From: an uncultured Nesterenkonia sp. | Lineage (GTDB): Bacteria; Actinomycetota; Actinomycetes; Actinomycetales; Micrococcaceae | NCBI GenBank assembly: GCA_947494195.1 | Contig: CANLUC010000004.1 | Location: 58,188 to 122,187 of the forward strand | Direction of reading: 5' to 3' | DNA length: 64,000 bases | Part shown: piece by piece, positions 51,618 to 60,049 of the stretch | Layout of the letters: each line of letters opens with the position of its first letter | Numbering within the stretch: the stretch's first letter is position 1 | Notes under the pieces: model-generated | Databases searched by the model: none | What the model was told of the DNA's origin: nothing | The model's input: the letters and a program-made list of their open reading frames with translations, nothing else | Made by a program: the position numbers and the translations under genes

Positions 51618-52049
51618 ATGTTCTTGGGCACGTACACGCCTCGCATGGATGAGAAGGCTCGTCTGATCCTTCCCGCGAAGTATCGCGAGGAGCTGGCCAA
51701 TGGCCTGGTCCTCACTCGCGGGCAGGAGAGGTGCATCTACGTCTTCAGCACAGAAGAGTTCAAGAATGTGCACAACCAGATGCGCCAGGCTCCTCTGACC
51801 TCACGCCAGGCACGGGACTACATCCGCGTCTTCCTCTCCGGAGCCTCTGATGAGATTCCGGACAAGCAGGGGCGGGTCACGATCCCGGCCGCGCTGCGGG
51901 AATACGCAGGACTGGACCGTGACGTCACAGTCATCGGTGCGGGAGACCGCGCCGAGATCTGGGACACCACGGCCTGGAACTCGTATCTGGAGGCCAAGGA
52001 ATCGGAGTTCTCGTCCACGGACGGGGAAGCCATCCCCGGTCTCTTCTGA
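51618..52049 (+). CDS. mraZ: Transcriptional regulator MraZ
   Basis: 143 residues with two SpoVT/AbrB-like repeats: [26 protein letters not shown] (about 1-45) and [23 protein letters not shown] (about 75-100). It forms a ring that binds the TGGG repeats just upstream and regulates the division operon. The ribosome binding site (GAGGCGG) is moderate. Confidence 0.96.
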   Translation: MFLGTYTPRMDEKARLILPAKYREELANGLVLTRGQERCIYVFSTEEFKNVHNQMRQAPLTSRQARDYIRVFLSGASDEIPDKQGRVTIPAALREYAGLDRDVTVIGAGDRAEIWDTTAWNSYLEAKESEFSSTDGEAIPGLF

Positions 52050-52106
52050 TTCACAGACCATTGACTCGGCACGACGCAGCATCATAACCACAGACGGTTT
52101 GAACAC

Positions 52107-52220
52107 TTCAGGGGATCCTTGGGTGAGTTCTTCCGCCGCCCGGCCCGCATTCCTGACTTATCTTCCCCGATGGCAGGCAGCTGACCGGAGCGGAGGAGGA
52201 GCTGGTCCAAGGATCCCTTC
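52107..52220 (+). ncRNA. Structured leader between mraZ and rsmH, mraW RNA motif candidate
   Basis: GGGATCCTTGG (52112-52122) pairs perfectly with CCAAGGATCCC (52207-52217). Inside, CTTCCGC...CCCGG can pair with CCGG..CGGAGGAG, giving a long interrupted hairpin that ends 20 bases before the rsmH start. The mraW RNA motif is a known actinobacterial cis-element at this position. Membership is inferred from place and structure, not a covariance search. Confidence 0.6.
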
Positions 52221-52238
52221 CCTATTCGCGGAGGCACG

Positions 52239-53246
52239 ATGGCGCAACGAGAGACAGCAGACCGGCATGTGCCGGTGATGCGGGATCGATGCATCAAGCT
52301 GCTGACCCTCGGTGTGCAGAACATTCGTACAAGTGGTCACCGCCCTGTCGTGATCGATGCGACGCTGGGCATGGGCGGACATGCTGAGGCCATGCTCGAA
52401 GCCGATCGTGAGGTCAGCGTCCTGGGTCTGGACCGAGACCCGCAGGCACATGAGCTTGCTGCGGCGCGACTCGCTCCCTACGGCGACCGCTTTCGCGGCA
52501 TCCACACGGTGTATGACCGGGTGGACGAGGTCGCCGTGGAGGAGCTCCATTCCGACCAGCGAGTGGCCGGGGTGCTCCTGGACCTCGGCGTGTCCTCCCT
52601 GCAGCTGGATGAGGCCTCTCGGGGCTTCGCGTACTCCTACGACGCTCCCCTGGACATGCGCATGGACGCCTCCGCGGATTCCCCCGATGAGTCTGTGGCC
52701 GAACTCCTCGCCCACATCGAGGCTCCCGAGCTGAGTCGAATCCTGCGTGAGTTTGGAGAGGAACGCTTCGCCGGACGCATCGCCAAGGCGATCGTCACCC
52801 GTCGAGAGACGACGCCGTTCACCACGACGGCGGACCTCGCCGCAGTGGTGGACCGCGCCGTGCCCGCAGCCTCCAAGCGCACGGGAGGGCACCCGGCCAA
52901 GCGGACCTTCCAGGCGCTGCGCATCGCGGTCAACGAGGAGCTCGAAGTGCTCAGTCGCACCATCCCGCATGCGATGGACGCCGTCGCCCCGGGCGGTCGG
53001 ATCGTCGCGATGAGCTATCACTCCCTGGAGGACCGGATCGTCAAGCAGGCCTTCGCCCGGCGGACGAAGTCCTCGGCGCCCGCCGGACTGCCGGTGGAGC
53101 TGGAGGAGCACAAGCCCACATTCACCTCGCTCACTCGCGGCGCCGAGCTTCCCGATGAGACGGAGATCGCGGAGAACCCCCGCGCCGCCTCAGCGAAGCT
53201 GCGCGCCGTCGAGAAGCTCATGGACCCCAGGAGGACTCAGGCATGA
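52239..53246 (+). CDS. rsmH: 16S rRNA (cytosine(1402)-N(4))-methyltransferase
   Basis: 335 residues (formerly MraW). It begins RHVPVMRDRCIKLL. The SAM-binding region is VIDATLGMGGHAEAML, and LLDLGVSSLQLDEASRGFAYSYDAPLDMRMD and GGRIVAMSYHSLEDRIVKQAF are diagnostic. It starts with ATG after GGAGG. The stop overlaps the ftsL gene by four bases. Confidence 0.97.
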   Translation: MAQRETADRHVPVMRDRCIKLLTLGVQNIRTSGHRPVVIDATLGMGGHAEAMLEADREVSVLGLDRDPQAHELAAARLAPYGDRFRGIHTVYDRVDEVAVEELHSDQRVAGVLLDLGVSSLQLDEASRGFAYSYDAPLDMRMDASADSPDESVAELLAHIEAPELSRILREFGEERFAGRIAKAIVTRRETTPFTTTADLAAVVDRAVPAASKRTGGHPAKRTFQALRIAVNEELEVLSRTIPHAMDAVAPGGRIVAMSYHSLEDRIVKQAFARRTKSSAPAGLPVELEEHKPTFTSLTRGAELPDETEIAENPRAASAKLRAVEKLMDPRRTQA

Positions 53247-53887
53247 GCGCAGAAGCACACTCGATGGCCCTTCCGGAACGCACTCCACTGGAGTCGGCCG
53301 GCTCGCGAGCCGCAGCCCCGGTCCTGCGAGCCCTGCCGAAGCTCAAGCAGCGTCAGAAGGGCCTCATCGCCGGGATCATCGGGCTGCTGGCGCTCGCGCT
53401 GACCGTGGTGCTCGCCGTCAACATCCATGTGGCCAACTCGCAGTATACCGTCGTCCAGCTTCAGAATGATCATCGCGCTCTGACTCAGACGAACCAGGCA
53501 CTCACCGAGCAGCTCCAGCACCTGGAATCCCCCCAGGCGCTCTCCCGGGCCGCAGTGGGACTGGGCATGGTCATGCCCGCCGAGGCCGCGGCGTTCGACC
53601 TCGGAAACGGCGAGGTCGTCGGGACCGCGGAGGCCGCTGACAGCGGTGACCGCCCCTCCGGTTTCGTCGCCACCCCAGAGGCGCCGGGCGATGACGCGGC
53701 AGCTCCGGTGAACGTCTCGGAGAGCGCAGCCGGTGCTCCTGCAGGAATTCTCGGCGCGGGCGCGTTGAACACGCTCACCACGCCTCCGAGCGGGCAGAAT
53801 GGCCAAGAGGAATCCGCAGGGACGCGGAGCCAGTTCAGCCCTGATGAACTCAACGGTGGGACCATTCCGGCGCCCTCGTTCGACTGA
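53243..53887 (+). CDS. ftsL: FtsL-like septum protein
   Basis: 214 residues. A cytoplasmic N-terminus of about 48 residues is followed by one helix (GLIAGIIGLLALALTVVLAVNI) and a short coiled-coil (TVVQLQNDHRALTQTNQALTEQLQHLE) with the SRAAVGLGMVMP motif of FtsL/DivIC proteins. The last 90 residues are low-complexity Ala, Gly, Ser and Pro, longer than in usual FtsL. Assignment rests on topology and its place between rsmH and ftsI. Confidence 0.82.
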   Translation: MSAEAHSMALPERTPLESAGSRAAAPVLRALPKLKQRQKGLIAGIIGLLALALTVVLAVNIHVANSQYTVVQLQNDHRALTQTNQALTEQLQHLESPQALSRAAVGLGMVMPAEAAAFDLGNGEVVGTAEAADSGDRPSGFVATPEAPGDDAAAPVNVSESAAGAPAGILGAGALNTLTTPPSGQNGQEESAGTRSQFSPDELNGGTIPAPSFD

Positions 53888-53914
53888 TCGACCCGTTGGG
53901 AGAACGCAGACGCT

Positions 53915-55705
53915 ATGGCATCCGCCCAGAAGAAACGCGCAGATCGAGTGCTCTCGTTCCGCATGCGCATCGGATTGACCATGATCCTGGTGATGCTCCT
54001 CGTCCTCGGCGGCAGGCTCTTCCAAGTCCAGGGGCTCGATCCCGCCGGACATGCGCAGGCGGCGGTCTCCGAGCGGCTGCGCAGCATTCCGCTGCCGGCG
54101 CATCGCGGTGACATCCTTGACGCTGACGGACGTGTGCTGGCGACCTCCGTGGATCGCTACGACCTCGTCGCGGACCAGGCGGTGGTCGATGACTTCGTGC
54201 GCTACGACGAGACCACGAAGCTCCGTGAAGAGGTGCCGGTCGAGACCGGGATCTCCGAGCTCAGCGAGGTCCTGGACATGGACGTCGAGGAGCTCACCGA
54301 GCTCGTCGTCGGCGAGGATCGCTACTCCGTCGTGGCTCGGTCGCTGACGCCGGAGCAGAGCGCGGCCGCCACTGAGATCGGCATTCCGGGGGTCTACGCC
54401 GAGCCGGTCTCCGAGCGCAGCTACCCCTCCGGAGCGGTGGCCGGATCAATCGTCGGGTTCATGGGGGCCGACGGCCCTCTCGAGGGCATCGAGGCCGCCC
54501 AGGATGACGCGCTCAGCGGCACAGACGGCGAGCGGATCTTTGAGGTCGGAGGCGACGGCATCCGCATCCCGATCGCCACCTTCGAGGAGCTCCCCGCCGA
54601 GGACGGCCAGGACATCCGGCTGACCGTTGACCAGGACCTGCAGTGGTTCGCGCAGGAGGCCATCGCGGAGAAGTCCCACCAGTACAACGCGGCGTGGGGC
54701 AACGCCACGGTGCTGGACCTCAAGTCCGGCGAGATCCTGGCGATGGCCGACTCTGAGACCGTGGACCCTGCCGAGCCCGGAGCCACCGACGAGCTCTTCC
54801 GCCGCCCACTGGCGCTGACCCAGGCCTTCGAGCCCGGCTCCACGGGCAAGGCCATCACCTTCGCGACAGCCCTGGAAGAGGGCACGCTCAACCCGACCGA
54901 CAGCTTCCAGGTGGCCAACCGCTATGAAGAGGGTGGTCAGACGATCAGCGACGCCACTGACCACCCCACCCTCGATATGACCGCGGCCGGAATCTTCGCA
55001 CGCTCCTACAACACCGGCACTGTGATGATCGGCGGCGAGGTTCCGCAGGAGACCCGCTATGACTATATGAAGCGGGTCGGCATCGGAGAGCCCATCGACA
55101 TCGGCGTCGGTGCCGAGACCAGCGGCCAGCTTCGGCCCCCGGAGGAATGGGATGCACGCCAGCACCTGACCACCCAGTTCGGCCAGGGGTACACCACCTC
55201 GGTGCTGCACAACATGCAGACCTTCCAGACCATCATGAACGGCGGCGTCAGCGTTCCGCTGCGAGTCATCGACTCCTATATCGACGCCGACGGCACCGAA
55301 CACCCTGCGGACGCCGGAGAAGAGGAGCGGATCTTCTCGGAGGAGACCTCCGAGGAGATGCTGCGCATGTTCGAAGGCGTGGTGGACTACGGCACCGGCA
55401 GCGATGCCGCGATTGCGGGGTACCGTGTCGGCGGCAAGACCGGCATCGCAGAGGCCGCCGGCGCCGGCGGCGGGTTCGACGGATACACCCAGACCTTCAT
55501 CGGCGCTGCCCCGCTGGATGATCCGCAGTACCTGGTCTCGGTCACCGTCCACCGTCCACAGGGGTACTGGAAGGACTGGGTCGTCACGGACACGTTCCGT
55601 GAGATCATGTCCTACGTGCTTAGCAGTTATGACGTTGCGCCCGCTGGGGCGGAGAGCCAGGCCTACGACGGCTTCACCGGTGAGAATCAGGATCAGCCCT
55701 GGTGA
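53915..55705 (+). CDS. ftsI: Septal peptidoglycan transpeptidase (PBP2b/FtsI)
   Basis: 596 residues. An N-terminal helix (MILVMLLVLGGRLFQVQ) anchors it, followed by a dimerisation domain and the transpeptidase. Active-site motifs are STGK (nucleophile Ser, in EPGSTGKAITF), SYN (FARSYNTG) and KTG (GGKTGIAEAA). It cross-links septal peptidoglycan and is the beta-lactam target. The murE GTG overlaps its stop by four bases. Confidence 0.96.
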   Translation: MASAQKKRADRVLSFRMRIGLTMILVMLLVLGGRLFQVQGLDPAGHAQAAVSERLRSIPLPAHRGDILDADGRVLATSVDRYDLVADQAVVDDFVRYDETTKLREEVPVETGISELSEVLDMDVEELTELVVGEDRYSVVARSLTPEQSAAATEIGIPGVYAEPVSERSYPSGAVAGSIVGFMGADGPLEGIEAAQDDALSGTDGERIFEVGGDGIRIPIATFEELPAEDGQDIRLTVDQDLQWFAQEAIAEKSHQYNAAWGNATVLDLKSGEILAMADSETVDPAEPGATDELFRRPLALTQAFEPGSTGKAITFATALEEGTLNPTDSFQVANRYEEGGQTISDATDHPTLDMTAAGIFARSYNTGTVMIGGEVPQETRYDYMKRVGIGEPIDIGVGAETSGQLRPPEEWDARQHLTTQFGQGYTTSVLHNMQTFQTIMNGGVSVPLRVIDSYIDADGTEHPADAGEEERIFSEETSEEMLRMFEGVVDYGTGSDAAIAGYRVGGKTGIAEAAGAGGGFDGYTQTFIGAAPLDDPQYLVSVTVHRPQGYWKDWVVTDTFREIMSYVLSSYDVAPAGAESQAYDGFTGENQDQPW

Positions 55706-57441
55706 GCGGGGATGCCGCAGCACTGAGTATGGCCCAGCAGGACCGGGTCTTCCGGCCACATGGAGTCACCGGCGCCTCCGTTGAAGAGCTGGTGGCCGAG
55801 CTCACGCGCACCGGATACGACCCGCTGGTCACTCCGGTCGGCAGAGCGGCGGGTGAGATCCCGCTCACCGGCGCCGCGATGGATCCGAAGACCGTCGGGC
55901 CGGGGGACCTCTTCGTCGCCGTGGCCGGGTCTCGCGCCCACGGCGCGGATTTCATCGCCACTGCGATGGCCGCAGGCGCGGCCGCAGTGCTGACCGATGA
56001 CGCCGGCGCCGACACGATCCGCGAGATCGCCGATTACCGCATCCCGGTGATCCAGGTTTCTCGCGTGCGCGATGCCGCGGGACCCTCCGCCGCGCTGATC
56101 TACGGCAATTCCTCCACCTCGGGCCCCGCGCTCTTCGGTGTCACCGGGACCAACGGGAAGACGACCACCACCTACTTTCTGCGCTCCCTGCTCGACGCCG
56201 TGCTGCGGCGTCACGGTCAGTCCACGGGATTGATCGGCACGATCGAGATCGCCGCGGGCGAGGCGACCATCCCCTCCAAGCTGACCACCCCTGAAGCGGT
56301 GCAGCTGCACAGCCTGATGGCGCTCTTCCGCGAAAGCGGCGTCACCGCCGCGGCCATGGAGGTCTCCTCCCATGCGATCTCCTACCAGCGCACTTCCGGG
56401 CTGTTCTACAACGTCGCGGGATTCACGAACCTGACACAGGACCACCTGGACCTCCACGGCTCCATGGAACAGTACTTCGAGGCCAAGGCCGCGCTCTTTG
56501 CACGCAGTCGCACCCGCAGCAGCGTGATCATCGTCGATGACGCCTGGGGTCTGCGCATGGCCGATGCCGCCACCGGTCACGTGGTGCAGCTCGCCACGGC
56601 CGATGAGCCTGCAGTCAGTGCCGACTGGGTCGTCAACGAGGTGACAGCAGAGCCGCTTGGGAGCAGCTTCACGCTCTTCCACCGACGCAGCGGGGAGACG
56701 ATCCGCTGCCGCACCGGTCTTCCGGGTCGGTTCAACGTCTCCAACGCCGCCCTGGCCGCGGTCATGGTGCTCACCGCGCAGGAGACGGGGGAGCTCCGCG
56801 TCGCTCGCGAGGAGGTCATCACCGCGCTCGAACACGCAGACCCCTTCACCATCAGTGTTCCCGGGCGAATGCAGGTCATCGGCACCGCACCGGCCGCCAT
56901 CGTCGACTTCGCACATAATCCCGATGCCATGATCCGCACGCTGGAGGCAGCCGCCAGCACCTCACAGGGCAAGACGATCCTGGTCATCGGGGCCGCAGGA
57001 GAGCGCGACAGCGCAAAGCGTCCCCTGATGGGGGCGATCGCCGTGCGCATGGCCGATCACGTCATCATCAGCGATGACGACCCGCACGGCGAGGACCCGA
57101 GCCAGATCCGCGCCGCGCTGATCGAGGGTGCGCGCACCGCCCTGGACGAGGAGGCCCTGGACGCCACATTGGAAGAGATCACCCCGCGGCTGGACGCGAT
57201 CACCCGTGCCGTGGAGGTCGCAGAGGCCGAGGACACCATCATCCTTGCTGGACGAGGTCACGAGGTCCACCAGGACTTCGGGGGGACCAAGCACCCGATC
57301 GATGACCGGGTCGAACTGGCCCGAGCCCTGCGACGGCGCGGCTTTCCCACCGCGCCAGACGCTCCGGTCACCGCTGAGGCCGAGGATGCCGCGAACCCCT
57401 CCTCGTCAGAGACAGCCGCAGAAGGAGGCCACACCGCATGA
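55702..57441 (+). CDS. murE: UDP-MurNAc-tripeptide synthetase MurE, probable L-lysine type
   Basis: 579 residues. N-terminal UDP-binding domain, ATP loop GVTGTNGKTTTTYFLR, HLDLHGSMEQY, and the C-terminal ligase domain. The amino-acid specificity loop reads DDDPHGEDP (Asp459, Asp460, Pro461, His462), whereas diaminopimelate-adding enzymes have DNPR. Loss of that Arg points to L-lysine at position 3, which fits Micrococcaceae walls. The start GTG (55702) overlaps the ftsI stop. The C-terminal 30 residues are Ala/Glu-rich. Confidence 0.94.
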   Translation: MSGDAAALSMAQQDRVFRPHGVTGASVEELVAELTRTGYDPLVTPVGRAAGEIPLTGAAMDPKTVGPGDLFVAVAGSRAHGADFIATAMAAGAAAVLTDDAGADTIREIADYRIPVIQVSRVRDAAGPSAALIYGNSSTSGPALFGVTGTNGKTTTTYFLRSLLDAVLRRHGQSTGLIGTIEIAAGEATIPSKLTTPEAVQLHSLMALFRESGVTAAAMEVSSHAISYQRTSGLFYNVAGFTNLTQDHLDLHGSMEQYFEAKAALFARSRTRSSVIIVDDAWGLRMADAATGHVVQLATADEPAVSADWVVNEVTAEPLGSSFTLFHRRSGETIRCRTGLPGRFNVSNAALAAVMVLTAQETGELRVAREEVITALEHADPFTISVPGRMQVIGTAPAAIVDFAHNPDAMIRTLEAAASTSQGKTILVIGAAGERDSAKRPLMGAIAVRMADHVIISDDDPHGEDPSQIRAALIEGARTALDEEALDATLEEITPRLDAITRAVEVAEAEDTIILAGRGHEVHQDFGGTKHPIDDRVELARALRRRGFPTAPDAPVTAEAEDAANPSSSETAAEGGHTA

Positions 57442-58946
57442 TCAAGCTCTCAGCACATGACATCGCCGAGATCACCTCCGGGACCCTCCGCGGAGTCACC
57501 GAGGCAACCGCGTTGCTGGTCACCCACGCAGACACCGATTCCCGCGCCATGAGAGCCGACGCGCTCTTCATCGCCAAGCCCGGAGAACACACCGACGGGC
57601 ATCATTTCATCGACGCCGCAATCGAAGCAGGCGCCTCGCTCGTCCTGGCTGAGCGCCCCACCGACGACCCCTCCGGCACCGCCCACCCTGCGGTGATCGT
57701 CGACGACGTCGTCGCCGCGATGGGACGACTCGCCGCCGGGATCCTGGTGAGGATCCGCGCGCACTCACCGACCACCGTCATCGGCATCACCGGCTCAGCG
57801 GGCAAGACCACCACCAAAGACCTGCTCCGCGCGCTGCTCGAGCCGGAAGGGCCCACTGTGGCGCCCCAAGGCTCCTACAACAGCGAGGTCGGGGTTCCGC
57901 TGACGATCTTCACAGCGGAGCTCGACACCCGGTACGTCGTGGTCGAGATGGGTGCCGACGCTCCCGGCAACATCCGGGATCTGGCCGCGATGGTGCGCCC
58001 CGACATCGGAGCCGTGCTGATGGTCGGATCTGCTCACGCAGGCAAGTTCGGCGGGGCCGACAAGATCGCGGCGGTGAAGCAGGAGCTCGTCGAAGCGATC
58101 CCCCAGCAGGGCCACGTCGTCCTCAACCGCGACGACGCGCAGGTCGCCGACATGGCCGCCGTCGCCCAAGCGCCCATCACCTGGTTCTCCAGCACCGAAG
58201 ATTCCACTCCTGCGGGGGAGCCCTCCATCGTCGAGAACTCCTCCCGCCGCGGGGGACAGGCGGCGCCGGATCAGCTCGGCGCTGTCGGTCTGAGCCTGGA
58301 CGAGGACGGCCACCCACGCTTCACGCTGAGGTTCTCCGAGACGGGCGAGGAGTTCGCCGTCCTCTCCGGGCTCACCGGCCGACATCACATCTCGAACGTG
58401 CTGGCTGCGGCCGCCTGCGCGTATCGCGCCGGACTCGTCCCAGCAGACATCGCTGCGCGCTTGGACGGTCTCGGGCCCGTGAGCCGCTGGCGGATGGAAC
58501 GCACCGAACGCGCCGACGGCGTCACGCTGATCAACGATGCCTATAACGCCAACCCCGAATCCATGCGCGAAGCCCTGCGCACGCTGGCCATGATCACCCG
58601 ACCGGGGAAGGGGCAGCCCTCCCGACGCTCCGTCGCCGTGCTCGGGGCCATGCTCGAACTCGGCGACGTCTCGATCCCCAAACACACCCAGCTCGGAGAG
58701 ACTGTGGTGCGGCTGAACATCGATAAGACGCTGGTAGTGGGCGAGGCGGCTTACCCCCTCTATCGCGGGGCCATCGCTGAGGGCAGCTGGGGCTCCGAGG
58801 TGCAGTGGGTCGCCACCGTCGAGGAGGCGGAAGCCTACCTGGACGCGGAGCTGGTGCCCGGGGACGTCGTGCTGTTCAAATCCTCCAACAGTGCAGGACT
58901 TAGACTTCTGGGTGACCGAATCGCCGCGAAGGAAGGGGCCCTGTGA
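57438..58946 (+). CDS. murF: UDP-MurNAc-tripeptide:D-alanyl-D-alanine ligase MurF
   Basis: 502 residues. The ATP loop is GITGSAGKTTTKDLL. VVEMGADAPGNIRDLA, RWRMERTERADGVTLINDAYNANPESM and AVLGAMLELGD are MurF landmarks. It completes the UDP-MurNAc-pentapeptide in the cytoplasm. It starts with ATG overlapping the murE stop and ends with overlap to mraY, so expression is coupled. Confidence 0.96.
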   Translation: MIKLSAHDIAEITSGTLRGVTEATALLVTHADTDSRAMRADALFIAKPGEHTDGHHFIDAAIEAGASLVLAERPTDDPSGTAHPAVIVDDVVAAMGRLAAGILVRIRAHSPTTVIGITGSAGKTTTKDLLRALLEPEGPTVAPQGSYNSEVGVPLTIFTAELDTRYVVVEMGADAPGNIRDLAAMVRPDIGAVLMVGSAHAGKFGGADKIAAVKQELVEAIPQQGHVVLNRDDAQVADMAAVAQAPITWFSSTEDSTPAGEPSIVENSSRRGGQAAPDQLGAVGLSLDEDGHPRFTLRFSETGEEFAVLSGLTGRHHISNVLAAAACAYRAGLVPADIAARLDGLGPVSRWRMERTERADGVTLINDAYNANPESMREALRTLAMITRPGKGQPSRRSVAVLGAMLELGDVSIPKHTQLGETVVRLNIDKTLVVGEAAYPLYRGAIAEGSWGSEVQWVATVEEAEAYLDAELVPGDVVLFKSSNSAGLRLLGDRIAAKEGAL

Positions 58947-60049
58947 TTGCTGTAGTCATCGGTGCCGTCCTGGGCCTGGGACTCACCCTCGCCGGGACAC
59001 CGCTGTTCATCCGTTTCCTGGTGAAACGGGGGTACGGACAGTTCATCCGTGACGACGGCCCCACCACGCACCACGTCAAGCGCGGCACTCCCACCATGGG
59101 CGGCGCCGTGATTCTGATCGCAGTGCTCGTGGCATATTTCGCCACCCACCTGATCCTGGGGGTCACCGGAGGCACCGGAGGCCCCACCGTCTCGGGGCTG
59201 CTGCTGCTGCTGCTCATGGTCGGCATGGGGCTCGTGGGCTTCGCCGATGATTTCGCAAAGATCAGCAAGAAGCAGTCTCTCGGTCTGACGCCCTGGCGGA
59301 AGATCGCTGGTCAGGGGGCCATCGGCATCCTCTTCGCGGTGCTGGCCCTGAGCTTCCCAGACTCCGAGGGACGGACGCCTGGCTCCACGAGCATCTCCTT
59401 CGTCCGCGAGACCGTGCTCGATCTCGGGTTCGCAGGTCCGGTGATCGGGCTGATCCTGTTCATCATCTGGGCGAACCTCATCATCACCGCCACCACGAAT
59501 GGGGTGAACCTCACCGACGGGCTGGACGGACTCGCCGCAGCCGCCACGGCCATGGTGACCGCGGCCTACACGATCATCTCGATCTGGCAGTACAACCAGT
59601 CCTGCGGCGGATCGACCAGTGCCGTGGAGGGCGTCTGCTACCAGGTCAGAGATCCCATGGACATGGCGATGATCGCCGCCATCATCACCGGCGCGCTGAT
59701 CGGCTTCCTCTGGTGGAACACCTCCCCGGCCAAGATCTTCATGGGGGACACCGGTTCCCTGGCCCTGGGCGGCGCCCTGGCAGGTTTCGCCATCCTGACC
59801 CACACCCAGCTGCTCTTCGTCATACTGGGTGGGCTCTTCGTGCTCATCACCCTCTCGGTCATCATCCAGGTCGGCTATTTCAAGCTCTCCGGCGGCAAGC
59901 GCGTCTTTCTGATGGCTCCGCTGCAGCACCACTTTGAGCTCAAGGGCTGGGCTGAGGTCACGGTCGTGGTCCGTTTCTGGATCATCGGTGCCCTGGCCGT
60001 CGGCATCGGACTGGCCCTGTTCTATGGAGAATGGGTGATCTTCCAATGA
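58943..60049 (+). CDS. mraY: Phospho-N-acetylmuramoyl-pentapeptide-transferase MraY
   Basis: 368 residues with about ten membrane helices. Motifs include GPTTHHVKRGTPTMGG, GFADDFAKISKKQSLGL (catalytic Asp pair), NLTDGLDGLAA and MGDTGSLALGG, with PLQHHFELKGW near the end. It transfers phospho-MurNAc-pentapeptide to undecaprenyl phosphate to give lipid I. It starts with GTG in the murF stop. Confidence 0.97.
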   Translation: MIAVVIGAVLGLGLTLAGTPLFIRFLVKRGYGQFIRDDGPTTHHVKRGTPTMGGAVILIAVLVAYFATHLILGVTGGTGGPTVSGLLLLLLMVGMGLVGFADDFAKISKKQSLGLTPWRKIAGQGAIGILFAVLALSFPDSEGRTPGSTSISFVRETVLDLGFAGPVIGLILFIIWANLIITATTNGVNLTDGLDGLAAAATAMVTAAYTIISIWQYNQSCGGSTSAVEGVCYQVRDPMDMAMIAAIITGALIGFLWWNTSPAKIFMGDTGSLALGGALAGFAILTHTQLLFVILGGLFVLITLSVIIQVGYFKLSGGKRVFLMAPLQHHFELKGWAEVTVVVRFWIIGALAVGIGLALFYGEWVIFQ

